This document shows, one piece after another, positions 29,850-41,419 of a stretch of DNA of 64,000 bases. Position 1 is the stretch's first letter; every line of letters begins with the position of its first letter. The notes beneath the pieces are model-generated. The model had not been told where the DNA came from. It saw only the letters and a program-made list of their open reading frames with translations, and did not search any database. Position numbers and translations under genes: made by a program. The DNA comes from Hemibagrus wyckioides. Lineage: Eukaryota; Chordata; Actinopteri; Siluriformes; Bagridae. The stretch covers positions 17,912,928 through 17,976,927 of the forward strand of contig NC_080711.1 in NCBI RefSeq assembly GCF_019097595.1, in the 5' to 3' direction.

Positions 29850-31415
29850 AAGAAAACCAGAAACGTTTAGTTTTGTGTCTCTTCGTGTAGAAAAAATTAT
29901 CTTGGTCTCATAAACTACTCGAAAAGGTTCATCTGCCGTCTTTGAGCACGTAAAGAAAAAAACAATAGGTGATACAAAATGCCATAAAATCACAATCACA
30001 GTTTGTGATGTTTTGTTCAGACTAATCCAAGTGTGTATTCTTAGAATGACTTGTGTGTGTGTGTGTGTGTGTGAGTGTGTTTGTGAAATACAAGTGCAGG
30101 AAGGCCTGATGTTCCTGTGTGGGTGTTGTGGAGCTCAAACACATGCCAGCAATTGTTCTTACAACTGCACCTTTATTGTTAATGTCAACGAAAGAACAAT
30201 AAAACAGATGTAAGATTGAACAAGCCTCAGCTGCACCCCACACCTGTTAGGGCTTTTAAGGCATTAAAAAAGTAAAAAAAAATTACACAGCATCCTTTAG
30301 AGGCTAGGATATATATCTGCAAAACAGACAATAACAAGATCTCAGAATTTGAACCATTGAATACAATTCATTTTAATCATAATTAATGATTTCAGTATAT
30401 ACCTTAGATCCAGTAGATAGACAGCCATAAACCAGAATATAGCATAGACAGTTATAGCATAGAAAACTAGCTTTCTGTTTAGCTAAATATTTAGATACAT
30501 CCACAGTATGCTAACTAGGAAAGCTAATACAAGAAAGCCAGAAAAAATAAACTGCACCAAAAAGTTCATGCTGTCTAAAATTATAATAAATGGAGGTTTT
30601 CATCGTAGCACAAACCAAAAATAAGTTTGCACAACATCCAGTCTGGAATTTGACTCCTCCTTGGTGCATGAAAAGTAACCTTGTAAGATACTTTTCCAGT
30701 CTCTGGGAAAGCTGATATTTGTGTTCGTAAATGGTAGCAGCTGTCGAAATAGAGCATTTCAAATGCACAATATAAATCACATACCTTCAAAAACATAAAC
30801 ATCTAAAGTGTACAAAAATGTAGAAAGCACACAATACTTCATGTGAAACAAGGCAAATGTCTAGCTGTAGTGTATAATGCTGGGGGAAGAAGTTTATGGG
30901 CTGTGACGTAGAAAAAGCAGTAGCTTGTTTGTTTGTTTGTTTGTTTGCTTTTCTGAAAATCCAATGCCATTTAAATATTGTAAACCATAATAAAAGTTGG
31001 GGAATTATTATTATTATATGGCACTTTCATATTAGGACATGCTTCTGTGTAGTTAAACTTTGCACTGTATCTGACTCCAGACACTTGATCTGCATCTCCA
31101 GTTTCCAACGGACTGTTGGCTCAGGGGTCTTTAGGACAAGATTTATTAAGGCATCACATTTAGAAATAGTTCTTTACCGTCTCACCATCACCTAATAGAA
31201 TGCTCTTAGGGGATCTGTAGAAACAGATATTTGTTTGTTCGTTAATGCAAGCAGTCATAATGGAGAAGTTGTACATTATAAATGACACCATCATAAAACA
31301 TTAAGCGCAAGTATGGATTACTGGCTTTTCATGTTTACCTTGTATACTTGTTTTCTTGCATCTCCTATAAACATGCCAGTAGAAAGATATGCTATACTGT
31401 AAATAACCCCTAGGT
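29850..31415. other. Stretch without recognised gene
   Basis: AT-rich; contains a GT repeat (30051-30082) and a (GTTT)n run (30928-30945). No coding signal or transposon ends were recognised. Confidence 0.4.
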
Positions 31416-31912
31416 GCACTAATTAGCCAAAAGTATTTGGGCACTTGACCATGGACCTTCCCCAAAATTGTCTACAATGTCTTTGTATGCTGTAAAATAT
31501 GTATAACATTTCATTTCCCTCCGGACTAATTTGCTAACCTTGTTCCAGCATGACAATGCCCTTGTGCACAAAGCAATATCCATTAAGACATGGTTTGCCA
31601 TGTTTGGTGTAGAAGAACGTGCCTGGTCTGCACAGAGCCCTGACCTCAACCTCACTGAACACCGACTACCTGCTGTGCCTTAATCCCTGACCTCTCCCCT
31701 GATATTAGTGCCCAATCTTAATAAAGCACTTGAGGCTGAATGAGCACAAATCCCAACAGCCACGTTCCCAAAACAGGTGGAAAGCCTTTCCTGAAGAGTG
31801 GAGCATGTTATAGCAGCCAAGGAGGGATCAACTCTATATTAATGGCCATTTCAAGAAGTGTCATGAAGGAGTGTCATGGTCAGCTGTCCACATACCTTTG
31901 GTCAAATAGTGC
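31416..31912 (+). mobile_element. Tc1-like relic with degraded transposase C-terminus
   Basis: The ends 'gcactaattagccaaaagta' and 'tttggtcaaatagtgca' are imperfect inverted repeats. On the + strand 31549-31665 reads HDNALVHKAISIKTWFAMFG and, shortly after, [12 protein letters not shown], matching the second Asp and the Asp/Glu region of Tc1 transposases (usually SPDLNPIEH). The frame is broken on both sides and shorter than a full element. Confidence 0.75.
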
Positions 31913-31930
31913 ATGAATAAGTTTAAAAAT

Positions 31931-31956
31931 TTGTGTGTGTGTGTGTGTGTGTGTGG
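31931..31956. repeat. (GT)n microsatellite
   Basis: GT run followed by GGAGGGGGAGGGG. Confidence 0.9.
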
Positions 31957-31964
31957 AGGGGGAG

Positions 31965-32285
31965 GGGTGATGGACTGAAATCCCAAACAGGGTCTATTCC
32001 TGCATTATGCTTAGTGATCCTGAGATGAACTTATTGACACCTTCACTGCAACCCCAACCTCAGGGTAAAGAATCAGTAAATGAATGAAGATGAATGAATT
32101 AATAAAATTTAATACAAAAAACATAGAAGGTGACTTTGCTCAATCGCAGCTCCAGGATACCTGGTTCAATCTTTATGGTCTGGTATCCCATCCAAGGTGT
32201 ATTCCAAGGGTTGGTTCCAGGGATAGGCTCTGGATACAGTACAGTACGGTCCTGACCAAAATAAAGATTACTGCAGAATAAATAA
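31965..32285 (+). repeat. Two fragments of a fish SINE-like tail
   Basis: 'aaacagggtctattcctgca' to 'aaatgaatgaagatgaatga' (31985-32098), then 'atcccatccaaggtgtattc', 'ccagggataggctctggata' (32185-32245). Both match the tail seen at 40285-40395 and 63745-63860. Confidence 0.55.
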
Positions 32286-32698
32286 ATCCAAGAATAAAAA
32301 TGTAGAATTTACAGAATATGCCACAGACAAATATAACAACATAAGACACAGGACAAAGGGTATGTTAGTCAGCTTGCTCTTTGCTCTGTTTAAAAAGCCT
32401 TCTGCAATAATTTAAAAAAATGCCATGATATTACAACTGCCTAACCTTATTCCTTATTTCATGGTTTACGGTACTAATGTAGACCATGCTCAAAGTTTAG
32501 ACAGTTGAAATGTAAAACTTTCATATCAGCTTGTGCCTGTGGCTGTGAACTTGTTCTAACTTTTCCGGCTGCAGATAGTTGATCTGCTTCTGAGTGTGGA
32601 TTTCAGCTTACAGTGGGGTTTTGTGAAGCTTGTACAGTTACGGGTGCAAAAAATAGCATGGAAATATAACCACTACACTTACCTTAGCAATGTGGAAA

Positions 32699-32745
32699 AG
32701 TGTGTGTGTGTGTGTGTGTGAGTGTGAGAGAGAGAGAGAGAGAGT
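32699..32745. repeat. (GT)n-(GA)n microsatellite
   Basis: GT run passing into GA run. Confidence 0.93.
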
Positions 32746-33176
32746 TTTTCAAATGATCACATATGATGTATTTGCAATTGATAACATGGGCATATACCCC
32801 CTTTTACCCCTGGAGCCTTTTTGCCAACCTCTTGTGTGGTCGCTCTGGGTTCCAGTTGACCCATTCAGAAAGAACTCACTAAACTTTAGTTACATATAGA
32901 AATAATGTTTTATTTCACCCATCCTAACAACCAGAAGTGGTGAGATCACCTGGAAAACATATTTCACAATGTCATGAGGAACCAACTCGCTTTAGAACTG
33001 CTAATATGTTGGGATATTAACCACTATCTCACTACTGGGAGGGGCAAATGATCTTCCTACATCTACCCTTAGTGTAAACGGACTCTTGCCAATGTCAAGG
33101 AGTCACTGAAGAAAAGCTTTTTAAGAATTGAGGTTTAGTCTGTAAAGTGCACAACATTCAAGGTACAGCTTCCAGC

Positions 33177-33758
33177 TTAGGGCACACAAGGACCATGTGA
33201 TAGGGGCTCTTGCAGTGTTTCCTGGACTTCTAGTTTGAAATCCTCAGTCTGCACTTGGTCCAGAGATGACCTGGCTGGGGGTGCCAAATCTTTCTGCTTT
33301 GGGAGGAAGCTACCAGGGTGGTCCAAACACTGTTTAACGTAGAAGTAAGAGCCAAGGTCATGCTTCAAAGCTACTAGTAGGAGTCCACAGCCTAGTTGAT
33401 TTATATAAACATAGGCCAATCACAAGCCAGTGCTTCAGCGAGGGAGATTCTTGATCAATGAGTTCGGTAAAAATGTCTACCCACACCTAGCCAAGTATCA
33501 ACCTAGTATAACCTAGTATCAAGATGTGGGACACCACTTGTTCAGACTAGCCAGCAAGCTAGAGCCTTTACCCCTCTCACAGAGATGGAGACATGTCTCT
33601 GCCTGTGATATTTGGGATCTAGCTGCAACCTGATAGCCCACTGCTGAAATTTGCTTGCTTCCAGTGAGCCAAATCATACTGCCACTATGACTGCCATCAG
33701 CAATCCTAGCACTCTCATCAGGAGATGGTGCCACACAGTGTGACCTGGTGGAATCCAA
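33177..33758 (-). other. Two unrecognised minus-strand open frames, possibly an old element
   Basis: Frames of 79 codons (33758-33519, LTGSKQISAVGYQVAARSQI in the middle) and 80 codons (33419-33177, KQKDLAPPARSSLDQVQTED in the middle) lie head to tail in a locally more GC-rich block. No domain was recognised and there are no clear splice signals. They could be a decayed retroelement or chance. Confidence 0.2.
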
Positions 33759-33909
33759 TTAGCGAGTACTATAATGTCTTCCATCCATTGGGTCAGGGGG
33801 AGAGTAACTTTCTAGCCTCACCTCTACAGTAATTGTCTGGATGATTGTATCCCTGTCACACTGTCATCAGGACTCACAAAATATTGAATATTACTGCCCA
33901 CCGGTATTT

Positions 33910-35540
33910 TTGTAAAAAAAAAAAAAAGGCCTCGATACAAGCCACCACCCTTCATGGCCATACTCTGCAAAACCCTTTAGCAGTGGGTAGGTGCTTTAAG
34001 CTTGCTCCATGGGGAGAATACAGCTACATAAAACCTGAGGGCATGACTAACACTGTATTGGGTTCACACAAGGCCAGTAAGACCTTTGTGGACATTGGAA
34101 CTTAGGACCACGTTGTACAAGGTCCAAAATACCTGGCAAGTAATTTAGATTTTGTGGGATTGGTTTACACATGTCTGAGAAGGCAGAATGTGCTGCACAC
34201 TTGTCACTTGTAAACCAACTTGGTGCAGAACCTCTCTGTGTCTGGGCCTAAATGTCTCACTCTCACAGGAGTGAGATTTGCTCCAGCGCTAGCAGGAGAA
34301 TGACTAACATATTGCCTTCATGTGTTATATAAAATTAAATATTGTTAGTTCTCTATAGCAGTCATCAGTGGACATCTTGGCACTGAGCTCCATTTGGTGC
34401 AGCTACCAGCGGTACAAAGCAGGCATCAATGTCAGATTAGCACTATTTTAAGCTAAAACTGGACAACCATTATGTCCTAACACACATTTAAGGTTTCCAT
34501 TATACTCAGCCGTAATGTTTCTTCCAGCTGTACTTTGTATTTGACCCTGCTGTTGTCAGCAGTGTTTTGTCCTTTTAAAACAAGATTGTAGATGTCAGCA
34601 AATAACAATCTAAAATAAAATCAATTGCAGGTTTCTGCATTGATAACATTCATTGACAATTTTTTATGTCATTGCTCAAAAGCTTGTTCATAACACTGAA
34701 AACCTGCTTCATATATGCATTGTTTACAGGACTTGCAAGAGCATGTTTGATGACTTTGAGGAGATTTGCTGAGTTTCACTGAATGAAAACCCATTTCTTG
34801 TGAAGGCTTGGGAGTACCTGTTTCAATTTGCTGTACTCAATGAAAAGCTGTTTCCTATCAACACAGTTCACTTTGACTCCATCTTGAATGTCTGATAATG
34901 TGGATAGAATAACTGGAATAAAAAACTGTATGTCTGGGCTCAGGCCATCTTTTTACGATTTTACTAAATCCCATATTATTCATGGACAGTTGTCCTCTTC
35001 TTTTTTTAAATGAAACACATATTCACTGCTGCAAACAGGGAAAGCCACCTGGTGGGCACATGGCACAGTATCTTACATCCCATTTCTAGAAACTCAAAAC
35101 AGGCTTCATGTTTTAGACTACAAGAAAACTCATTGTATATATTACTTAATAATTTAACATCTTAAGAGAGTTTCTTGAATGCTTTACAGAACTGTGTGGG
35201 GGAAAATGACAAATGCATGCTGGAGCAAGAAGACTAGACTTCTCCTTTCTCAAATGAGAGAATACAAACTGATGCCTCCACTAATTCAAAGCAGCAGTGT
35301 ATGCAACTTTATCAAAGTCAATTCCACAGTTGTTGAGCATCTGACCTTCTTGTGTCAAAATGGCATCAGAGGTTTGCATCCTCCCACAAATCAATCACCC
35401 AACACTGAATGGCTTTCTTTTTGTAAAGGAAGTAATGGCACTTGGGAACATTTCATTATGTCCTTTATTGGAAGCATGTAGGGGAAAAGAAAATCGGGAG
35501 AAAGTAGTTTCAGATGACTTCAGTTGTCAAGTACATAAGC
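33910..35540. other. Stretch without recognised gene
   Basis: An A14 run (33917-33930) and otherwise ordinary AT-rich DNA. A short frame after tttacag at 34730 (MFDDFEEIC then stop) has no supporting context. Could hold old, unrecognised transposon remains. Confidence 0.35.
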
Positions 35541-35542
35541 TA

Positions 35543-35915
35543 CACTACATGACCAAAGGGTTGTGGACAGCATTTCATTTCAGAATTTCTCCCCCTTTGC
35601 CACTCTTCTGAATTTGTTGTGTGGCTATGGGTATTTGTGCTCATTCAGCCATAACAGCATTAGTGAAGTACTGATATTGAGTGAAGAGGTTTGGGGCTCA
35701 GTTTGTATTCTAGTTCATCCTAAATGGGTTGAGATCATGGCTCTGTGCAGGCTTTGGCAAACTATGACTTCATGGAGCATGCTTTGTGTGCAGAAACATT
35801 TTAGGTAATTGTGTACAGGGGACATTCTATGTAATTGTGTGCTTCCAACTTTCTAGCAAGTGGGGATGAACCACATATGGATGTGATGGTCAGATGTCCA
35901 CAAACATCTAGTTTA
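35543..35915. mobile_element. Short Tc1/MITE relic
   Basis: Begins CACTACATGACCAAAGGGTTG after TA (35541-35542) and ends 'gatggtcagatgtccacaaa', a pairing also seen in the relics at 31416 and 62710. It carries 'gagatcatggctctgtgcag', the antisense of the transposase LRSGLCA region. Confidence 0.6.
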
Positions 35916-36727
35916 ACATCTCGAAGTTTACTGACGTTTGATTCAAAAGATTCATAGCACTCTTGGTTCCTCTACAATGCCAGTGTGCTGCAATATTCTT
36001 TAAGTTTTTAAGTAACGTATAGTTCAAATAGTTAAATTAAGCTGTAGCAGATTTGTTTGCTAAAATAAAATATATTTTATTAAATACTAAGCAATATGGA
36101 CATAATTTAGATATGTCATATAATAATCCCTTGATGCCTGATGCTGGTATTTTTAAGGTAGTTTAGCAGCTATGAGGCAGATTTCTTCAGTTGTGTTTTT
36201 CTTGAGTATAAATTTCAACAGAAATTGTGTGCTCTATTCATAAAACCAGTTTATAATAAACTGAAGTCTGATGAACAGATTTAAATCCTGGGGAAGGTTG
36301 CATGATTTTATCTGTTGAGTCTTCTAATCACCCTATATTTTTTATTAGAAGTTCATCATTCAGTAAACATTTTTGGCATATGTGTGACTGAAGTCAAGCC
36401 AGCCAAGGACACTGAGCAATCTGCCTGAATTTCACCAACTGCCAACCAAAGGACCACATGCCTTCATTTGCAGAACCAGGCATCCTACACACCATCAAAA
36501 GTTGTTAATGTTTTTTTGTTTTTTTTTGTCTGGACATTCGTTGATGTACCCAGGTGATGAATATCAGTAATGCACATTAGTAGTGCATGTTGATTCCTGC
36601 AAACATCATCTGGTGAATCTGCTGACTTGGATGCAAATCCTTTGCAGACAATGATTGCCTGAAGTCTGGACACCATAGAGCTACCAAATGCTGTGTTTGC
36701 TACAGCCACTTTCAGTTACTGCTTGTA

Positions 36728-37888
36728 CACTATATTGCCAAAAGTATTCGCTCACCTGCCTTGACTCACATATGAACTTAAGTGACATCCCATTCCTAAT
36801 CCATAGGGTTCAGTATGACGTCGGTCCACCCTTTGCAGCTATAACAGCTTCAACTCTTCTGGGAAGGCTGTCCACAAGGTTTAGGAGTGTGTTTATGGGA
36901 ATTTTTGACCATTCTTCCAGAAGCGCATTTGTGAGGTCACACACTGATGTTGGACGAGAAGGCCTGGCTCTCAGTCTCCGCTCTAATTCATCCCAAAGGT
37001 GTTCTATCAGGTTGAGGTCAGGACTCTGTGCAGGCCAGTCAAGTTCATCCACACCAGACTCTGTCATCCATGTCTTTATGGACCTTGCTTTGTGCACTGG
37101 TGCACAGTCATGTTGGAAGAGGAAGGGGCCAGCTCCAAACTGTTCCCACAAAGTTGGGAGCATGGAATTGTCCAAAATGTCTTGGTATGCTGAAGCATTC
37201 AGAGTTCCTTTCACTGGAACTAAGGGGCCAAGCCCAGCTCCTGAAAAACAACCCCACACCATAATCCCCCCTCCACCAAACTTTACACTTGGCACAATGC
37301 AGTCAGACAAGTACCGTTCTCCTGGCAACCGCCAAACCCAGACTCGTCCATCAGATTGCCAGATGGAGAAGCGCGATTCGTCACTCCAGAGAACGCGTCT
37401 CCACTGCTCTAGAGTCCAGTGGCGGCGTGCTTTACACCACTGCATCCGACGCTTTGCATTGCACTTGGTGATGTATGGCTTGGAAGTTTGGAGGTCTGTA
37501 GCGATTGACTCTGCAGAAAGTTGGCGACCTCTTCGCACTATGTGCCTCAGCATCCGCTGACCCCGCTCCGTCAGTTTACGTGGCCTACCACTTCGTGGCT
37601 GAGTTGCTGTCGTTCCCAAACACTTCCACGTTCTTATAATACAGCTGACAGTTGACTGTGGAATATTTAGGAGCGAGGAACTGGATTTGTTGCACAGGTG
37701 GCATCCTATCACAGTTCCACGCTGGAATTCACTGAGCTCCTGAGAGTGACCCATTCTTTCACAAATGTTTGTAAAAACAGTCTGCATGCCTAGGTGCTTG
37801 ATTTTATACACCTGTGGCCATGGAAGTGATTGGAACACCTGATTCTGATTATTTGGATGGGTGAGCGAATACTTTTGGCAATATAGTG
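36728..37888 (-). mobile_element. Tc1/mariner transposon copy 2, 1161 bp, perfect 29-bp inverted ends
   Basis: TA at 36726-36727 and 37889-37890. The first 29 bases are an exact inverted repeat of the last 29. It differs from copy 1 (4355-5602) by about a dozen substitutions, mostly CpG transitions, and by two deletions of 78 and 9 bp. One open frame remains (37838-36810). It is inserted into the older Tc1-like relic at 36360-39965. Confidence 0.97.
36810..37838 (-). CDS. Tc1 transposase-like protein with damaged DNA-binding domain
   Basis: 342 codons, a normal length for Tc1 transposases; an internal Met at residue 29 ([10 protein letters not shown]) is the more usual start. Residues 82-90 carry an AT-hook-like GRPRK. 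The catalytic triad reads D153 (LWSDES), D244 (FQHDCAPVH) and E279 ([11 protein letters not shown]), with 34 residues between the last two (DD34E). Compared with copy 1, two in-frame deletions remove 3 residues (REI) from the first HTH and 26 residues from the second HTH, including the [14 protein letters not shown] recognition helix. SPDLNP has become SPDLNL. Catalytic residues are intact but specific binding to the ends is probably lost (inference). Confidence 0.93.
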   Translation of the reverse strand: MFQSLPWPQVYKIKHLGMQTVFTNICERMGHSQELSEFQRGTVIGCHLCNKSSSSLLNIPQSTVSCIIRTWKCLGTTATQPRSGRPRKLTERGQRMLRHIVRRGRQLSAESIATDLQTSKPYITKCNAKRRMQWCKARRHWTLEQWRRVLWSDESRFSIWQSDGRVWVWRLPGERYLSDCIVPSVKFGGGGIMVWGCFSGAGLGPLVPVKGTLNASAYQDILDNSMLPTLWEQFGAGPFLFQHDCAPVHKARSIKTWMTESGVDELDWPAQSPDLNLIEHLWDELERRLRARPSRPTSVCDLTNALLEEWSKIPINTLLNLVDSLPRRVEAVIAAKGGPTSY

Positions 37889-38322
37889 TATGTGGGTTTT
37901 TCTGCCTTTCATTTTGTCTTCAGTATGTGAACAGCAATTCTCATACTTAACTGAGTTGATGTAATATGACAGAACCTTTCATTTGTTTGACTTTGGAGCA
38001 TCTTGGGTTAATGTTGCTGTGTGTTTTTTTGATCATTTTCCATCTGAACTGTGAAGCACCATCTTATCAGTTAGGCACCATTTTACTGAATCTGAGCAGA
38101 AAGTGCTCTAGACACTTCGAAATTCATCCTGCTACTCCTGTTATCAGTCAAATCATCAGTAAAAATCAGTTAAATCGGTTCTGTTGGCAGACATACAAAC
38201 CCATGCCATAACACTACATCCACCATATTCGATAGATAATGGGGTATGTATTGGATCATGAGCCCATTGTTTCCTTCCCCATACTTTTCTCTTATGATCA
38301 TTCCAATACAAGTTAATCTGGG

Positions 38323-39273
38323 TGTATCAAGGTGAGAAAAAAAGGAGGAGCAGGTGAAATGCGACTTCCGATCTCCATTTGGGTTAGAAGTTAAAAAGGA
38401 CAGGTGAAATGGAAGGACAGCTGAGGTCCTCTAGCATTGTCGCTGTTGTGTGACGAGCTGCACCAGACCGTGGGCTCCCATGTGTGTTTTTATGAATGAA
38501 AGAATGTGTATGCTCGATGGGATCTGCTGAGGACCATTTGTGTACCCGCCTGATTGTATCCCTTTTAAGAACGTGTTTGTCCAATGGACCAAATTGGGAC
38601 TAATATGTAAGAGTTTGGATGTGTTTATATTAGGTTATTGGATGATCGCTAGTCGCTGTTCTCTTGTATTTAAATGAGTGTAAAATTATGACTGCTCCCT
38701 GTATGAAATGTGGATTTATTTCCTAGCTAGCTGGGCCTTGTTTACTACCTGTTGGGTGCTAATTAGTCACTGGCTAGTGGAATTGTTTTTGTCTTTTTTT
38801 TTTGTTTGTTTTGTTTTGTTTGTTGTTTTTGTTCTTTTTTTCCCCCAAATATACTTGGTCCTTGGGGGGGAGACAGCAGGGGCAGCTTCATATATTATTG
38901 GTGGAAAGGAAACAAAACAAACGAAAGCCCTTACAGATTCTGGGTGGGGATTGCTGTGATTCATGTATTGTGAGAGGGTATCATTTAATCCCGTATATTT
39001 TGATGTTTGCTGTTCACGGGTTGATTTTCGGTGATTTCTCATGGTGTGTAGTGCAGGATCTTCTCTGTATAGGTAGCTTGGGTTTTTTTTGTTGTTCCTT
39101 GTGTGAACCATCTAAATGAGAACAACAAAAAAGCTGTCCCTGTGACCAAATGGGGTTATTGTCTTGAATTTTATGATCTTTGTTAAATAAAATCAAAGAT
39201 AGTTTTTTCTATTATTTAAGGCCTCTTGGATTTGATTTTTTTCTTCTCCTGTGGGCTCCTTTGGGGTGCCACA
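38323..39273 (+). mobile_element. LTR-like insertion (candidate solo LTR), 951 bp
   Basis: Starts TGTATCAAGG and ends GGTGCCACA (TGT...ACA), with a 4-bp direct repeat TGGG at 38319-38322 and 39274-39277. It splits a recognisable Tc1 block: 'acaagttaatctggg' on one side continues as 'tttcatctgtccaaag' on the other. AATAAA at 39186-39191 lies about 80 bp from the right end, as expected for R/U5 of a + strand LTR. No gag or pol sequence is present, so a solo LTR is the simplest reading. Family unknown. Confidence 0.65.
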
Positions 39274-40284
39274 TGGGTTTCATCTGTCCAAAGAATAATG
39301 TTCTAGAATTGGGCAAACTTTTTTCCTCTTAAATAAGTGCTCTGTTTTTAGATTCCTGAAGGTCTCATGATTGTAGACTTTGACACATGATATGTCTACC
39401 TCATTGAAAGTGTTTTTGACTTGGTTAGATGTTGTGAGGGGTTTTCCTTCACCAAGTTAAGAATTCTGTATCCACTTTAGTTGTCTTCCATGTTCTTCCA
39501 GGCCTTTGGGTGTTTCTAAACTTGCCAATGCATTGCTTCTTTTTAACAATGTACCAAATTTTTGATTTGGAGCCTCCTGTTTTCTAATGTCTCTGTGATA
39601 GGTCTGTTCTGTTTTATCAACCTAATGCAGGCCTTTTTGGACTGCATATTGAGCTACCAAATGCAAAATCAACTCCAGATGTTTCATCTCCTTAATTTTG
39701 CATGAAATAATGAGGAAACATGGCACAACTGGCCATGAAACTGCTTATCAGTCAATTGTCAAATTACTGTTGAACCTATTAAAATGGTGGGATAGTGTAA
39801 AAATGGTTGTAATTCTGTAATGTTCAATGCACAGTTTTGTTCAGCTTCATGAATTAAAGCTGAAAGACTTCAATCACATCTTAACCGCTGCATTTCAAAT
39901 CTATTATTGTGCGTGCAAAACAGGCAAAAATAATTGAAAATTATATCATTATACAAATACAGATAGACCCCACTACTGTATGTCACAGTGTGGACAAAAG
40001 TGTGCAAAAAGACCATCCATGTTAGTGCACACCTGATTAAATTCTGTTTTAAACAAGACCAGAGAGAGAAGGAAATGCAGCCAACAAGTGCTCAGCATAT
40101 GTAGGAACTCCAAGACTGTTGGAAAGGAATCCAAGGCAACCTTATGAAGACGGGTGAGAGAAGTTTAAAAGTTTGCAAAGGTAAAAGGCAGGTATTTTGA
40201 AGAATCTATAACATAAGTTGATTTGGTTTTGATATATTCAATACAGCATTATTCCAAATAATTTATTCTATAGTTTTGATGCCT

Positions 40285-40400
40285 TCATGGTGCCCTGTAA
40301 TGAACTGGCATCAAATCCAGGGTGTATTACTGCCTTAAGCCTGGTGTTCCTGGGATAGGCGCCAGATCCATCAATTCAGATGCAATGAAAGTCTTTCTCT
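40285..40400 (+). repeat. Fish SINE-like tail fragment
   Basis: 'catggtgccctgtaatgaac', 'tggcatcaaatccagggtgt' and 'tcctgggataggcgccagat' are the standard tail of a high-copy teleost repeat. Confidence 0.6.
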
Positions 40401-40750
40401 GTTATTTTAAAATGTAGAAAGTACTGAAAATAAGGGGGGAAAAAACCTCCTCTCTATGGCTAGGCATGCACGAACTTTTGAATTATAGTGTAGTTTAGTT
40501 AAAAAGACATGAATCATGAGGCTAAGAGCTGAGTGTGCTGGGGCTTCCGTTATGCAGCTATTACAAATATGCATTGCTAATCAGCTAAATGCTCTTTCTC
40601 CTTATCTATCTTTTCTATATCTTTATCATGCTTCTTCTCCCTATCTTCTTCAGGGTTTGGATTATGGTCTCTCAGGACATCTTTGTTCCAGCTAGAGCTC
40701 TCCTTATCTTCTGAAGATTCAGACTGATAGCTGATATATATATGTACATA

Positions 40751-41306
40751 CACTACCAGTCAAAAGTTTGGACACATCTTCTAATTCCATGGTCTTTCCT
40801 GATGTTTATTTCTTTCTACATTGTAAAACAATGCTGAAGGCGGCTGAAATGTACAATAATCTCATTTGAACAGTTGATATTGAGATATGTCTGCTACTTA
40901 TATTACTCTGTAAAGCCTTCATAACGGCTCTAATCTGAGGTGCTGTTAATTGGTGATTTCTGAGGCTGGTAACTCTAAATGAACTTCTCCTCTGCAGCAG
41001 AGGTAAGTTTTGGTCTTGCTTTACTGGGATGGTCTTCATGTGAGCCAGTTTCATCATGGTGCTTGATGGGTTTTGCAAATGCACTTGACAATACTGTTCT
41101 TGCAAGAACTATTCCAGAACACCTGACCTTCGTGTCTTAAAATAACAACTGACTGTTTTTTGGTGTCATTCCATATGGATTACTTAAGTCCATGTGTGTT
41201 ATTTCATAGTTTTGAAATCTCCAGTATTGTTCTAGAATGTAGAAAATAAATCCCTAAACAAAAAACATTGAATTAAAAGGTGTGTCCAAACTTTTGACTG
41301 GTAGTG
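40751..41306. mobile_element. Tc1-like non-autonomous element, 556 bp
   Basis: TA at 40749-40750 and 41307-41308. The first 25 bases (CACTACCAGTCAAAAGTTTG...) are the inverted repeat of the last 25. This end sequence is a well-known fish Tc1-like type. The interior retains an antisense fragment (DQNLPLLQRRSSFRVTSLRN-like) but no complete transposase. Confidence 0.9.
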
Positions 41307-41317
41307 TATATATGATA

Positions 41318-41375
41318 GATCGAAACTTTATTCATCCCAAAGGGAAATTCACAGCAAATAATATTAATCATATTT
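41318..41375 (-). repeat. LINE 3'-tail fragment, antisense
   Basis: 'gaaactttattcatcccaaa' and 'gggaaattcacagca' match the antisense 3' end of L2/CR1-like fish LINEs (actttattgatcccgaaggg type). Confidence 0.6.
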
Positions 41376-41389
41376 AATAATAATTAATC

Positions 41390-41415
41390 TCTCTCTCTCT
41401 CTCTCTCTCTCTATC
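41390..41415. repeat. (CT)n microsatellite
   Basis: Pure CT run. Confidence 0.9.
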
Positions 41416-41419
41416 CATA

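Larger units (their letters stand above)
36360..39965 (-). mobile_element. Old antisense Tc1-like element, split by two insertions
   Basis: Recognisable antisense transposase blocks occur in order: 'tgcctgaagtctggacacca' (36657), EYGGCSVMAW on the minus strand near 38200-38225, WTDET near 39275-39295, and DNA-binding-domain-like sequence through 39500-39620. The order runs from C-terminus to N-terminus as expected for a minus-strand element. It is interrupted by Tc1 copy 2 (36728-37888) and by the LTR-like insertion (38323-39273). After subtraction about 1.5 kb remains, close to a full element. Outer limits are approximate and the frame is broken by many stops. Confidence 0.75.

Noticed and set aside
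34725..34773. Short terminal exon after tttacag (MFDDFEEIC stop)
   Set aside because: Too short, with no upstream partner exon or recognised family.
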